DNA from: Hyphomicrobiales bacterium
GTDB lineage: Bacteria > Pseudomonadota > Alphaproteobacteria > Rhizobiales > Rhizobiaceae
Assembly (NCBI GenBank): GCA_900472785.1
Contig: UCJH01000032.1
Coordinates: forward strand, 62,001 to 126,000
Direction of reading: 5' to 3'
Length of the DNA: 64,000 nt
The stretch's first letter is position 1; every line of letters begins with the position of its first letter. The notes under the pieces were generated by a model. That model saw nothing but the letters and a program-made list of their open reading frames with translations, did no database searches and was not told the origin of the DNA. The position numbers and the translations under genes were made by a program. Positions 32,678-40,064 of this stretch are shown piece after piece.

Positions 32678-35207
32678 CTGGTCGAGTTTGCTTGGCGAGA
32701 TAGAGACCGTCACGTCGAGGCGGGAAAAGTCACTTCTGGACGAGGAGGACGAGCGTCGTCGGCGGGCAGGAGCGTTGCCCATCGCCGCCTCTTCTCAGCC
32801 TCGGCCGCAGCGATACATGCCAACTGGTATCATCCGCAAAAGTGGGAGTGCAGCCACTGCGTCGGGCGAGACTAGCATAGCCTCTATCCTGCGCCCGACA
32901 CCTACGTCGTCCGACACCATTATCAGCCTGGTTGGCGCTCTCGATGTGGGCAAAAGCTCCGAACAGGATGACGAACTGCGCAAATCGGGCGGCGGGGGAG
33001 GGGCGGCCGGCAACGGACCAAGTGACGATCGGCCGCTTGACGTTCGGCCCTCCACTACGAGCCGAGCTTCGAGGGAGACTGCGAGCAGGGCAGCAATCGC
33101 GGCCGGCGCGCAGTCGGTAATGATCAAGGTGACGTCGACCGTGTCGAGCAAAGCGTCTGCCGCGGGTCTGATGACTTATCTGGGGACGCGCGAGGTCGAG
33201 AGGGAGAATGGCGAAAAGGGCAAGACCGACATCCCGATCTTTGACCAGGACGGGATCGCGATCGCGAGCCGAGAGGAACGTGCGGCGGTCCTGCAGGCTT
33301 GGGTATCGGAGTTTCGCGAACCTTACGCTGTAGACGCTGTCGCCACATTGTCCGTCACCTTGACCGGGACCGTTGGCGATGACGAGCTGCACGATGCGTT
33401 AAACAAGGCTTTTGGCACCAAGCCTTTCCTCTATGCACGGCATCCAGATGGCAAGGTGTCCATCTATGCGGTCACCGACCTGCCGGCCAAAAAGATCGCA
33501 GGGGCGCTTGGGGCTCGCGAGAAAGGGGAGGAGACAGCGCGTACCATCGAGAAGGCAGAGGCGGATATCGCTCAAAGGCTGTCGGACGCTGGCGTTCCGG
33601 CAAGGGTGCAAATTATGGGCGCCGCCGTCTCGGAAAAGTCGGGCCGCTATTATATGGAGAAGTTTCTGCGCACCGAGAACAATGTCAGCACCAGTGCTGG
33701 CGACAAGGTCAAGCGCGAGCCGACGGTGAAGGAAGCCGCGGATCGAATATGGCAAGGTTGGTCTGCTGACGTTCGGACCGTCGAGCCGCGCAACGCCTTC
33801 CATGTCATCTTCTCCGCTCGCGCCGGGACCGATCCAGAGGCCATGAAACGTGCAGTCCGTGATTTCCTGAGCGAACAGGTGGCTGGCCACCGCTGGATAA
33901 CCGCCCATCATCCGGAAACCGGCCATGTGCATGTCCACGCGATGATCTCGTCGCGCGATGATGTCGGCAAGGCTTTGCGGCTTACCAAGCCGGACCTTTA
34001 CGAATGGCGGGAGCGGTTCGCAGCAAAGGCCCGGTCGCACGGGATCGCGATGGTGGCCACTCGGCGTGCCGACGTTGCAGCCACGCGGCCCTATAGTCAG
34101 GCACAGGCCGGCGCCTATGAGCGGGGTCGCACCGATCCACGCTATCTCAAGACACCGTCGGTCACGCAGCGGGTCGAGCGCAAGCGCGCCGGCGTTGTGG
34201 ATCGCGCCTCGCTGACAGACGGCAATCTTGCCCTTGCCGCCAAATGGCAGGCGACATCGACTGCGTTGACACAAGTTGGCGCAAAAACATCAGTAATCGC
34301 AGCAGCCGACAGGTTCGCTACCGCGGCGGCTCAGGCGAAGGGCTACGTGATTTTTAGGCTGGTCACCGATGAGAAAGAGGACCGCGAAGCGATTGTTGCC
34401 GCGATCCAAAGCGCCGTCGGCGTCGATCGCCACGCCATCTTTGTCCACGGCAATACTGCGCATGTTCTGGCATCTACGACGGCGAGCGTGAGCAAGATTG
34501 AGCGCGAACTGGCTCGTCAAAATGACGAGATCGGGCCGGGTGGAGAAATGCAGGTGGCGGTGAGGCAAATCACAAAGCGGCTTCAGGCCCAAGGGCTGCA
34601 AGCCACTGTGACGATCGAGGCGGCAGGATCCGCGAAGAACGGCTCCCCATCTCCGTGGTTGCGAAAGCGCTTCAAAACATTGACGCGGTCCGGGAAAGGG
34701 CCGTCGCCGGTCGCAGAAATTCAGACTTTCATTTCCAATCTGAAGCAGCAAAAGGGAAAAGTCATGCCTTTGTCACTGGAACAGTTCGATGAGCGTGTCG
34801 CTCGCGCCAACAAATCCATGGAACGCCTCGAGACCATGGTCGATAGCGGCGGTGAGCGTCAGGCCGTCGAAGAGATGCGGCGGGAGATTTCCGCGCTGTT
34901 CGCCGAGCAACGTCGTGATATCGAACTGCAGCAGATGCCGTCTGCGATTGATACGAGCGGAGGAGGGGGCACTCAACCGGTCGTGCGGATAAGCGAGCCC
35001 CGCGGCCCAGAGCGAGCTTCGCCTCCCATTGTCGATCCGGCGATCGCCGCTCAGCAGCAGGCAATTGCCGCCGGTCGCGCCGCACGCCCTGTGGGGGATC
35101 AGGCGGGAGCGACTAAGGGATCCCAGGAAGAGCACCGGCAGCAGGTTCTCCGGCAGGCTGAACAAGAGCGGCAGCGCGATAACGGCCGCGACGGCGCCGA
35201 ACGATAG
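32667..35207 (+). CDS. conjugative relaxase (MobA/VirD2-type)
   Basis: This 846-aa protein nicks oriT and stays covalently bound to the T-strand. The relaxase domain spans about residues 155-470: IKVTSTVSSKASAAGLMTYLGTREV includes a tyrosine well placed for catalysis, and HHPETGHVHVHAM (about 413-425) is the metal-binding HUH-type motif. A 150-residue N-terminal extension rich in Ser, Gly and Arg precedes it, which is unusual because most relaxases begin with the catalytic domain. The C-terminus after about residue 700 is helical with coiled-coil character (FDERVARANKSMERLETMV...EEMRREISALFAEQRRDIELQ) and a basic, Gln-rich tail, suited as a transfer signal. An internal ATG at 34764 follows AAAGGGAAAAG. 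Confidence 0.88.
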   Translation: MAHDWSSLLGEIETVTSRREKSLLDEEDERRRRAGALPIAASSQPRPQRYMPTGIIRKSGSAATASGETSIASILRPTPTSSDTIISLVGALDVGKSSEQDDELRKSGGGGGAAGNGPSDDRPLDVRPSTTSRASRETASRAAIAAGAQSVMIKVTSTVSSKASAAGLMTYLGTREVERENGEKGKTDIPIFDQDGIAIASREERAAVLQAWVSEFREPYAVDAVATLSVTLTGTVGDDELHDALNKAFGTKPFLYARHPDGKVSIYAVTDLPAKKIAGALGAREKGEETARTIEKAEADIAQRLSDAGVPARVQIMGAAVSEKSGRYYMEKFLRTENNVSTSAGDKVKREPTVKEAADRIWQGWSADVRTVEPRNAFHVIFSARAGTDPEAMKRAVRDFLSEQVAGHRWITAHHPETGHVHVHAMISSRDDVGKALRLTKPDLYEWRERFAAKARSHGIAMVATRRADVAATRPYSQAQAGAYERGRTDPRYLKTPSVTQRVERKRAGVVDRASLTDGNLALAAKWQATSTALTQVGAKTSVIAAADRFATAAAQAKGYVIFRLVTDEKEDREAIVAAIQSAVGVDRHAIFVHGNTAHVLASTTASVSKIERELARQNDEIGPGGEMQVAVRQITKRLQAQGLQATVTIEAAGSAKNGSPSPWLRKRFKTLTRSGKGPSPVAEIQTFISNLKQQKGKVMPLSLEQFDERVARANKSMERLETMVDSGGERQAVEEMRREISALFAEQRRDIELQQMPSAIDTSGGGGTQPVVRISEPRGPERASPPIVDPAIAAQQQAIAAGRAARPVGDQAGATKGSQEEHRQQVLRQAEQERQRDNGRDGAER

Positions 35208-35403
35208 GTTCCTCAACGGGTCCGCAATCTGCAGTGCACCGGTCTTTGGTTGCCGGTGCCTGCTATGGATATCATGTCAACTTTTCAACCTGATGCAAAT
35301 TTCAGGATTTCAGCGACAGTCAGTTTAAGCCCAAAGCCGCCATTGAACATGGAGGGCCAGTTCACGTATCAGGCGTTCTCGTCCTATCAGGAGTAACGCT
35401 TCA

Positions 35404-36009
35404 ATGCAGCCACCGCCAGATGACGCTTGGGAACCATGGTCCCCGGATGAATTGTTCGCTCGTCTCGGCGGGTCTAATGCCGACTGGTATGTCGTAGGCG
35501 GCTGGGCCCTGGACCTTTGGTACGGCGAGCCGACCCGTTCCCATGAAGACTTGGAGTTCTCGGTGCTTGCCTGTCAGGCTCAACGCTATCGCGGCGCCCT
35601 GTCGGATCTTGAGTTCTTCACAGCGAAGGATGGCAAACTCGACCATCTCCCCCTGGTAGAACCACCGCCTACGGATGTGTGGCAGCTGTGGGGTGCGGAT
35701 ATTGGCGCCGGGCGCTGGCGCATCGATATGATGGTTGATCGGGGATCGTCGGATATGTGGGTCTACAAGCGCGATCCATCTTTCTCCTTGCCGCGAACCA
35801 AAGCCATACGCGCAACAGCCGGCGGCATCCGATATCTGGCACCGCACATCGTCCTGCTCTTCAAAGCCAAGCACGTCCGTGAGAAAGATCACGGGGACTT
35901 CCGCAATGCCTTACCTCGCTTGGAATCCAGTGAGAAATCCGCCCTTCGTCGATGGTTGGAGGTGCTGCATCCAGGACATCCCTGGATTCCAGAGCTTCAA
36001 TCCGGCTGA
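35404..36009 (+). CDS. nucleotidyltransferase, aminoglycoside adenylyltransferase-like
   Basis: This 201-aa protein starts at ATG 35404, 9 bases after AGGAG. DWYVVGGWALDLWYGEPTRSHEDLEFSVL is the nucleotidyltransferase core: GGWALDL for substrate and phosphate contact and HEDLE in the place of the metal-binding DxD pair. RWRIDMMVDRG supplies a further acid. The family includes ANT(2'')-like aminoglycoside adenylyltransferases and many uncharacterised relatives, so resistance cannot be assumed. It is a stand-alone cargo gene between the transfer block and the recombinase. Confidence 0.72.
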   Translation: MQPPPDDAWEPWSPDELFARLGGSNADWYVVGGWALDLWYGEPTRSHEDLEFSVLACQAQRYRGALSDLEFFTAKDGKLDHLPLVEPPPTDVWQLWGADIGAGRWRIDMMVDRGSSDMWVYKRDPSFSLPRTKAIRATAGGIRYLAPHIVLLFKAKHVREKDHGDFRNALPRLESSEKSALRRWLEVLHPGHPWIPELQSG

Positions 36010-36084
36010 CCGTCTACTTAAAGCGAGAATTCCGACACCAAAATCTCCGCTTACGATTTCATGCGGAGGAGGGGAGGGGGCCAG

Positions 36085-37221
36085 CTAAAGACCTGAAGCC
36101 TTGGTCAAATTCACGCGGAAGCGATCACGGCGTCTCTGATATCTGCGGGTCATCTCTGCGGACGCATGCCCCAGTTGCTTCTGGACATATCGCTCATCGA
36201 CTTCGGCAGAAGAAGCGAGGCCTGCACGAAGGGAATGACCGGAGAACTTAAACGCACGCTCGATCTCGCTGAGATCACCGCGAACGCCGGCCGCCATCGC
36301 GGCCCGCTTCACCAGCCGAGCCACTTCCTTGTCATTCAGCCGTTCTGGCCCAACCGCTTTGCCTTGTCCCGTGACCCGACGGAAGAGGGGGCCGTGCGCA
36401 AGCTTGGCAAACTTGACCCAGGTCTCGACTGCCGCGATCGGGCAGGTGGAGTCTGAAGAACCGCGGCCAATTTCGACTTCCCGCCATCCAGTTTTGCCGT
36501 GCAGGGTGACGAGCATTCCCTTGTCGAGGATTTCGATCCAGCCGCACCCATCTTCGGTCTGGTCTGCCCTCAGATCAAGGCCAACGATCTCGGAGCGGCG
36601 AAGACCTCCTGCAAAGCCGATGAGCAGCATGGCACGGTCTCGCAGGCCGCGCAGCGAACCGCGGTCGAGCATCTCGACCATGGCAATGATATCCTCTGCC
36701 ATGACCGCCTCCTTCTGCACCGGCGGCCTGGCATGGCTGTTGCGAATCCCGGCCATAACGGTTGCGATGTGCCGGTCCCTGCGATTGAGGGCGAGCCCGC
36801 GCTGCGCATAATTCCATGATAGGGAGGAAAGGCGGCGCTCGATCGTGGAAACAGAATTGGCCTTGGCTCCTCTTTCGGCCGTGCCGGAGGCGCAGGCGGT
36901 GATATAGAGCCCGACGGTTTGCGGGTGTGGCGGGAGCGGAGCCAGATTGGACCGCCGGCACCAGGCGGCGAAGTGTTTCCAGTCTGAGGCATAGGCCTTG
37001 CGGGTATTGGCGGAGCTTGCCGCTTCCACATAGCCGCGGGCACGCTCGGCAAGACTTGTGAGATGCGCTGGTGGATGGTCCTTGCCGGCAGGCGAGGGGA
37101 GGGCAGTGTTCTCGCTCGACACCTCCGGCGCGGAAACATCACGCTCGGCCACTGTGCTGAGAGGCGGCGCTGAGCTCTCTTTGACGTGAATTTCGCTGTT
37201 TTGCTCGATGATTTGGGCCAT
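36085..37221 (-). CDS. tyrosine recombinase / integrase
   Basis: This 378-aa protein has an N-terminal SAM-like core-binding domain (YVEAASSANTRKAYASDWKHFAAWCRRSNLAPLPP) and a catalytic domain with FAGGLRRSEIVGLD (Arg I, about 207), SGHSLRAGLASS (His-x-x-Arg, about 327), LGHASAEMTRRYQRR (His and the nucleophilic Tyr, about 358). All catalytic residues are present. Directly upstream lies a perfect inverted repeat (37241-37267) that could be its recombination or operator site. It is divergent from DUF1403-scpB; the three genes form a set I recall from other rhizobial plasmids. It may move the unit or resolve plasmid multimers. Confidence 0.9.
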   Translation of the reverse strand: MAQIIEQNSEIHVKESSAPPLSTVAERDVSAPEVSSENTALPSPAGKDHPPAHLTSLAERARGYVEAASSANTRKAYASDWKHFAAWCRRSNLAPLPPHPQTVGLYITACASGTAERGAKANSVSTIERRLSSLSWNYAQRGLALNRRDRHIATVMAGIRNSHARPPVQKEAVMAEDIIAMVEMLDRGSLRGLRDRAMLLIGFAGGLRRSEIVGLDLRADQTEDGCGWIEILDKGMLVTLHGKTGWREVEIGRGSSDSTCPIAAVETWVKFAKLAHGPLFRRVTGQGKAVGPERLNDKEVARLVKRAAMAAGVRGDLSEIERAFKFSGHSLRAGLASSAEVDERYVQKQLGHASAEMTRRYQRRRDRFRVNLTKASGL

Positions 37222-37240
37222 TTCTCTATAATGAGCAATA

Positions 37241-37267
37241 CGTCCGATAATGCAAGATTATCGGACG
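37241..37267. repeat. perfect inverted repeat, candidate recombination core
   Basis: CGTCCGATAAT and ATTATCGGACG flank GCAAG; with one extra base the symmetry extends about 4 bp outward on each side. Two 11-bp arms around a short spacer is the design of sites used by Xer-like tyrosine recombinases. It sits 20 bases from the integrase start, so an operator role is the alternative. Confidence 0.6.
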
Positions 37268-37344
37268 TTATTTGTATCCGACAGGCCGTGCGGTTTTAAT
37301 TCGTATTGCTGGTATAAACCGCGCTTATGATTTAAGCTTACCGA

Positions 37345-38298
37345 ATGGATTCGCTCGCGCCCGCCGCTTCAACGACATCGATATGGCCTCAACGCCTTCC
37401 TGCTTGGGCGGTGTCGCGCGGCCGCGACATCCCCGAATGCGACGCTGCCTTCGCCGCCGGTATCGCCCTGAAATCCCTGGATGATCTGATCCGTGCTGAT
37501 CCGCCATGGCTCGGCTGCTGGCGCGATCGGTTAGCCCTCAAATCGGCCGCCGTCGCCGCCAGGATGCTCGGCCGGAACGAGGACGAACAGGCGTTGCGTG
37601 ACGCCATCCTGCTCACTACACCAGGCGACAATCCCGGTCCGGCCGGAAAGCTGTTTTTGGCCACACGATTGCTGGCGCGTCGGACTGGAACAATCACCAC
37701 AGCTTTCGTTAAGGAAGTCGCCGAACGGCTGGGGACGAAGTGGGACGACAGCCTTGCCTCGATCCCCGATATGATCGACTCTACCATCCAGTCCGGGCGA
37801 GCAGCACCCTTCGCGGTGGCGGACCTGATAACGGCGATCTCTGCCGTTCGCCCGGACGCCGAGGCGATGGCCCTCGGGATGGCCGACGTCGTGCTGGCAC
37901 AAAAACTGAAATGGCCGAAACCCGTGCCGCTGCTATTGCCCGAGCGTTTCGGGTCCGCGTTCCGCACCATCGGCGGACGAGGCCGCCTCCAACCGGGAGA
38001 GCCAGCCTATCCGAAAGCGATCTGCCTGGCATTGGTTGACGGCGTTGAGGCAGCGCTGCGGTCCGCCGTCGAGATCGATCGTCGTGCCACACGGTTGCTG
38101 GCCGTAGCGCCTAAGGTGCGGACCAAGGGCGCCGAGCCCGTCATGGGCAGATTGCTGAGCGAGGATGCCATCGCAGCTTCGGCGCCGGGCTTAAAACTGT
38201 CGCGCTGGGCGGCCAACCGACTGTTCGAGCGGCTTGAAACATTCGAGGCGGTGCGTGAACTGTCCGGCCGCTCCTCCTTTCGCATATTCGGGTTGTGA
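37345..38298 (+). CDS. DUF1403-family protein
   Basis: This 317-aa protein is alanine- and leucine-rich, helical and soluble. WPQRLPAWAVSRGRDIPECDAAFAAGIALKSLDDLIRADPPWLGCWRDRLALKSAAVAARMLGRNEDEQALRDA is the DUF1403 N-terminal pattern as I know it. The function is unknown. Its stop overlaps the start of scpB (GTGA), so the two are translated together; a joint DNA-structuring role with ScpB is inferred. It starts 78 bases from the inverted repeat shared with the recombinase. Confidence 0.8.
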   Translation: MDSLAPAASTTSIWPQRLPAWAVSRGRDIPECDAAFAAGIALKSLDDLIRADPPWLGCWRDRLALKSAAVAARMLGRNEDEQALRDAILLTTPGDNPGPAGKLFLATRLLARRTGTITTAFVKEVAERLGTKWDDSLASIPDMIDSTIQSGRAAPFAVADLITAISAVRPDAEAMALGMADVVLAQKLKWPKPVPLLLPERFGSAFRTIGGRGRLQPGEPAYPKAICLALVDGVEAALRSAVEIDRRATRLLAVAPKVRTKGAEPVMGRLLSEDAIAASAPGLKLSRWAANRLFERLETFEAVRELSGRSSFRIFGL

Positions 38299-39011
38299 CG
38301 ATGGCGGGAGCGAGCGCAGCCAAGCCCAGTCGGCGACAAGCGAAAGAGCGACAGCAGGAAGTCCTCTACGATCGCGAGCTCGAGGATCTGCCGCCAGAGA
38401 TGCGCTGGCGCGAGTGGATGCTGCGGGTCGAGGCGGTGATCTTTGCCTCCGCCGAACCGGTCAGCCGCGAGACGCTGGCGCGGGTGGTGGGAAAAGACTG
38501 CAGCATCGAGCTGCTGATCGACGACCTCGTCGAGGAACTGCGGGATCGGCCCTACCAACTGGTATCGGTCGCCGGCGGCTGGCAGCACCGAACGCGTTCG
38601 CGTTACGCGGCCGCGATCCGGGCTTCAGCTGCCCCAACGCGCGGCGCGGCAACGCCGCTGTTGGAGTTCGAGGCGATGGTGCTGATGGCGGTGGGATATT
38701 TCCAGCCGATCACCCGTGGCGAGCTGTCGAATATTTTTAGCAGGGAGGTCAGCCGAGACACCATTGGCAATCTGCGCAGCGCTGGATTTATCGGCTCCGG
38801 GCCGCGGAGCCCAACGCCGGGTGCGCCTTATACCTATGTGACAACGCCACACTTTCTCTCGGCTTTTGGTATGGACACGTTGCTCAATCTTCCGAATATG
38901 GAAGCGCTCGAGGACGCCGGCCTGCTGAGCCGACATGCGGTTCAAAACGAAATCGCCGCCTCGGGAGGCGGCGAAAGCGACACGGACGAGGAAGCGTCCT
39001 TTATTGAATGA
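38295..39011 (+). CDS. scpB: ScpB-like chromosome segregation protein, plasmid copy
   Basis: This 238-aa protein starts at GTG 38295 or ATG 38301. It resembles the kleisin partner ScpB of the SMC complex: RVEAVIFASAEPVSRETLARVV (first winged helix), IDDLVEELRDRPYQLVSVAGGWQHRTR, LEFEAMVLMAVGYFQPITRGELSNIFSREVSRDTIGNLRSAGFIGSGPRSPTPGAPYTYVTTPHFLSAFGM (second winged helix). No smc or scpA gene is nearby, so it would have to work with host SMC or in another role with DUF1403. A decayed relative lies at 42717. Confidence 0.85.
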   Translation: MTMAGASAAKPSRRQAKERQQEVLYDRELEDLPPEMRWREWMLRVEAVIFASAEPVSRETLARVVGKDCSIELLIDDLVEELRDRPYQLVSVAGGWQHRTRSRYAAAIRASAAPTRGAATPLLEFEAMVLMAVGYFQPITRGELSNIFSREVSRDTIGNLRSAGFIGSGPRSPTPGAPYTYVTTPHFLSAFGMDTLLNLPNMEALEDAGLLSRHAVQNEIAASGGGESDTDEEASFIE

Positions 39012-39166
39012 TGGCGGTCGTCGGCAGCCGCTTCGTCATCGCAATCGGGCTGACAAGGATCGCCGTCGAGGCCAGTGCCAACGATAGGCCAATCTTGGCG
39101 CCGGAAGATTTGGGCATTGGGATGCCAAAAGGTCACCGGCGTGGGTGCCTTCGTGCTCCGAGATTG

Positions 39167-39484
39167 TCAGGAGAACAAAGACTTGATCCAAGCGATGAGA
39201 ATATCTATCGAGTCTCCGATCTGTTTACCCGCCTCGTCAACGAGCTCTTGTTCAACTCGGTTCTTCAACTTCCGCAGAAGCGCCCGAGCGATGCTCGGGT
39301 CGATTTCTTTTTCGTCTTTTCGAAGGATGATCGACGCGATACGCGCCACTTCATTGCCCTCTTTGGAGTAGATTACGATGCGTTCCGTCGGGCCCTTCTG
39401 GTCGGATATTTCGACCAGCCAACCGTTCTCGGTCGCCAACGCTTTTATGCCGCGCTTAAAGTCGATTGATTTCCTGGGGTTCAT
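39167..39484 (-). CDS. HicA-like small protein, possible toxin
   Basis: This 105-aa basic protein has its ATG at 39484 behind AAGGAG. The stretch IKALATENGWLVEISDQKGPTERIVIYSKEGNEV...KEIDPSIARALLRKLK follows the HicA outline (helix, 'GW', strand, strand, 'KEI......LRKIL'), but the catalytic His of HicA ('GSHH') is not visible and the protein is longer than usual. It faces a HicB-like gene across a palindromic operator. A toxin or a decayed toxin is plausible; this is not a firm family call. Confidence 0.4.
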   Translation of the reverse strand: MNPRKSIDFKRGIKALATENGWLVEISDQKGPTERIVIYSKEGNEVARIASIILRKDEKEIDPSIARALLRKLKNRVEQELVDEAGKQIGDSIDILIAWIKSLFS

Positions 39485-39506
39485 GGCGCAACTCCTTAAC
39501 CACTAA

Positions 39507-39536
39507 TGACATAATATCACTTGTGAGATATTGTCA
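39507..39536. promoter_or_regulatory. palindromic operator between HicA-like and HicB-like genes
   Basis: TGACATAATATCAC and GTGAGATATTGTCA are imperfect inverted repeats in the divergent promoter region. The HTH of the HicB-like protein is the obvious candidate to bind it. Confidence 0.55.
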
Positions 39537-39607
39537 ATAGTGCGATTCTGCGATATTTGTTATCTATCGCGAAACTCCCGACAGGGACCCAAAAAGGGAT
39601 CTACGTA

Positions 39608-40057
39608 ATGTCGCTGACTTATGCCTACGAACTCAATGAAGACGAGGGCGTCTACGTCCTCGACGTTCCGAAGTTTCCGGAAATCGTCGTGTCGGTTACA
39701 CACGAGGATATTGAATCGGCTCAGGTCCGATCAATAGCAGAGGATGCTGTACGTAATGCGTTACAAGCCCGGATCGATTACAATGATGAAATCCCGGACG
39801 CAGACGCGGTTACGGCTGGTTCCGACGTTCCGTACGTATCGCTTTCCCCTCTCGTTCAGAGCAAAATCCTGCTCTACAAAGAGTATCGGAAGCGCGGCGG
39901 ACACAGAGCTGACTTTGCAAAGGTCTTGGGGGTCACCCAAACCACGTTGTCGCGCATATTTGACTTGTCACACAATTCACGGTTCGACGTCGTAATCGGT
40001 GCGTTTGAATCGCTGGGGCTCTCGGTAGAAGCGGAGGTTCGAGTAAGATCCGCTTAG
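39608..40057 (+). CDS. HicB-family antitoxin with C-terminal HTH
   Basis: This 149-aa protein starts at ATG 39608. The N-terminal part SLTYAYELNEDEGVYVLDVPKFPEIVVSVTHEDIESAQVRSIAEDAVRNALQARIDYNDEIP is the partial RNase-H-like fold of HicB. The C-terminal part LLYKEYRKRGGHRADFAKVLGVTQTTLSRIFDLSHNSRFDVVIGAFESLG is a helix-turn-helix. HicB proteins neutralise HicA and repress the operon. Here the presumed partner is transcribed divergently instead of upstream in the same operon, which is unusual. Confidence 0.78.
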   Translation: MSLTYAYELNEDEGVYVLDVPKFPEIVVSVTHEDIESAQVRSIAEDAVRNALQARIDYNDEIPDADAVTAGSDVPYVSLSPLVQSKILLYKEYRKRGGHRADFAKVLGVTQTTLSRIFDLSHNSRFDVVIGAFESLGLSVEAEVRVRSA

Positions 40058-40064
40058 ACGGGCC

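Noticed and set aside
35236-35259. Hairpin GCACCGG...CCGGTGC after the relaxase gene as a terminator
   Set aside because: It has a 10-base loop and no T-run follows; too weak to list.
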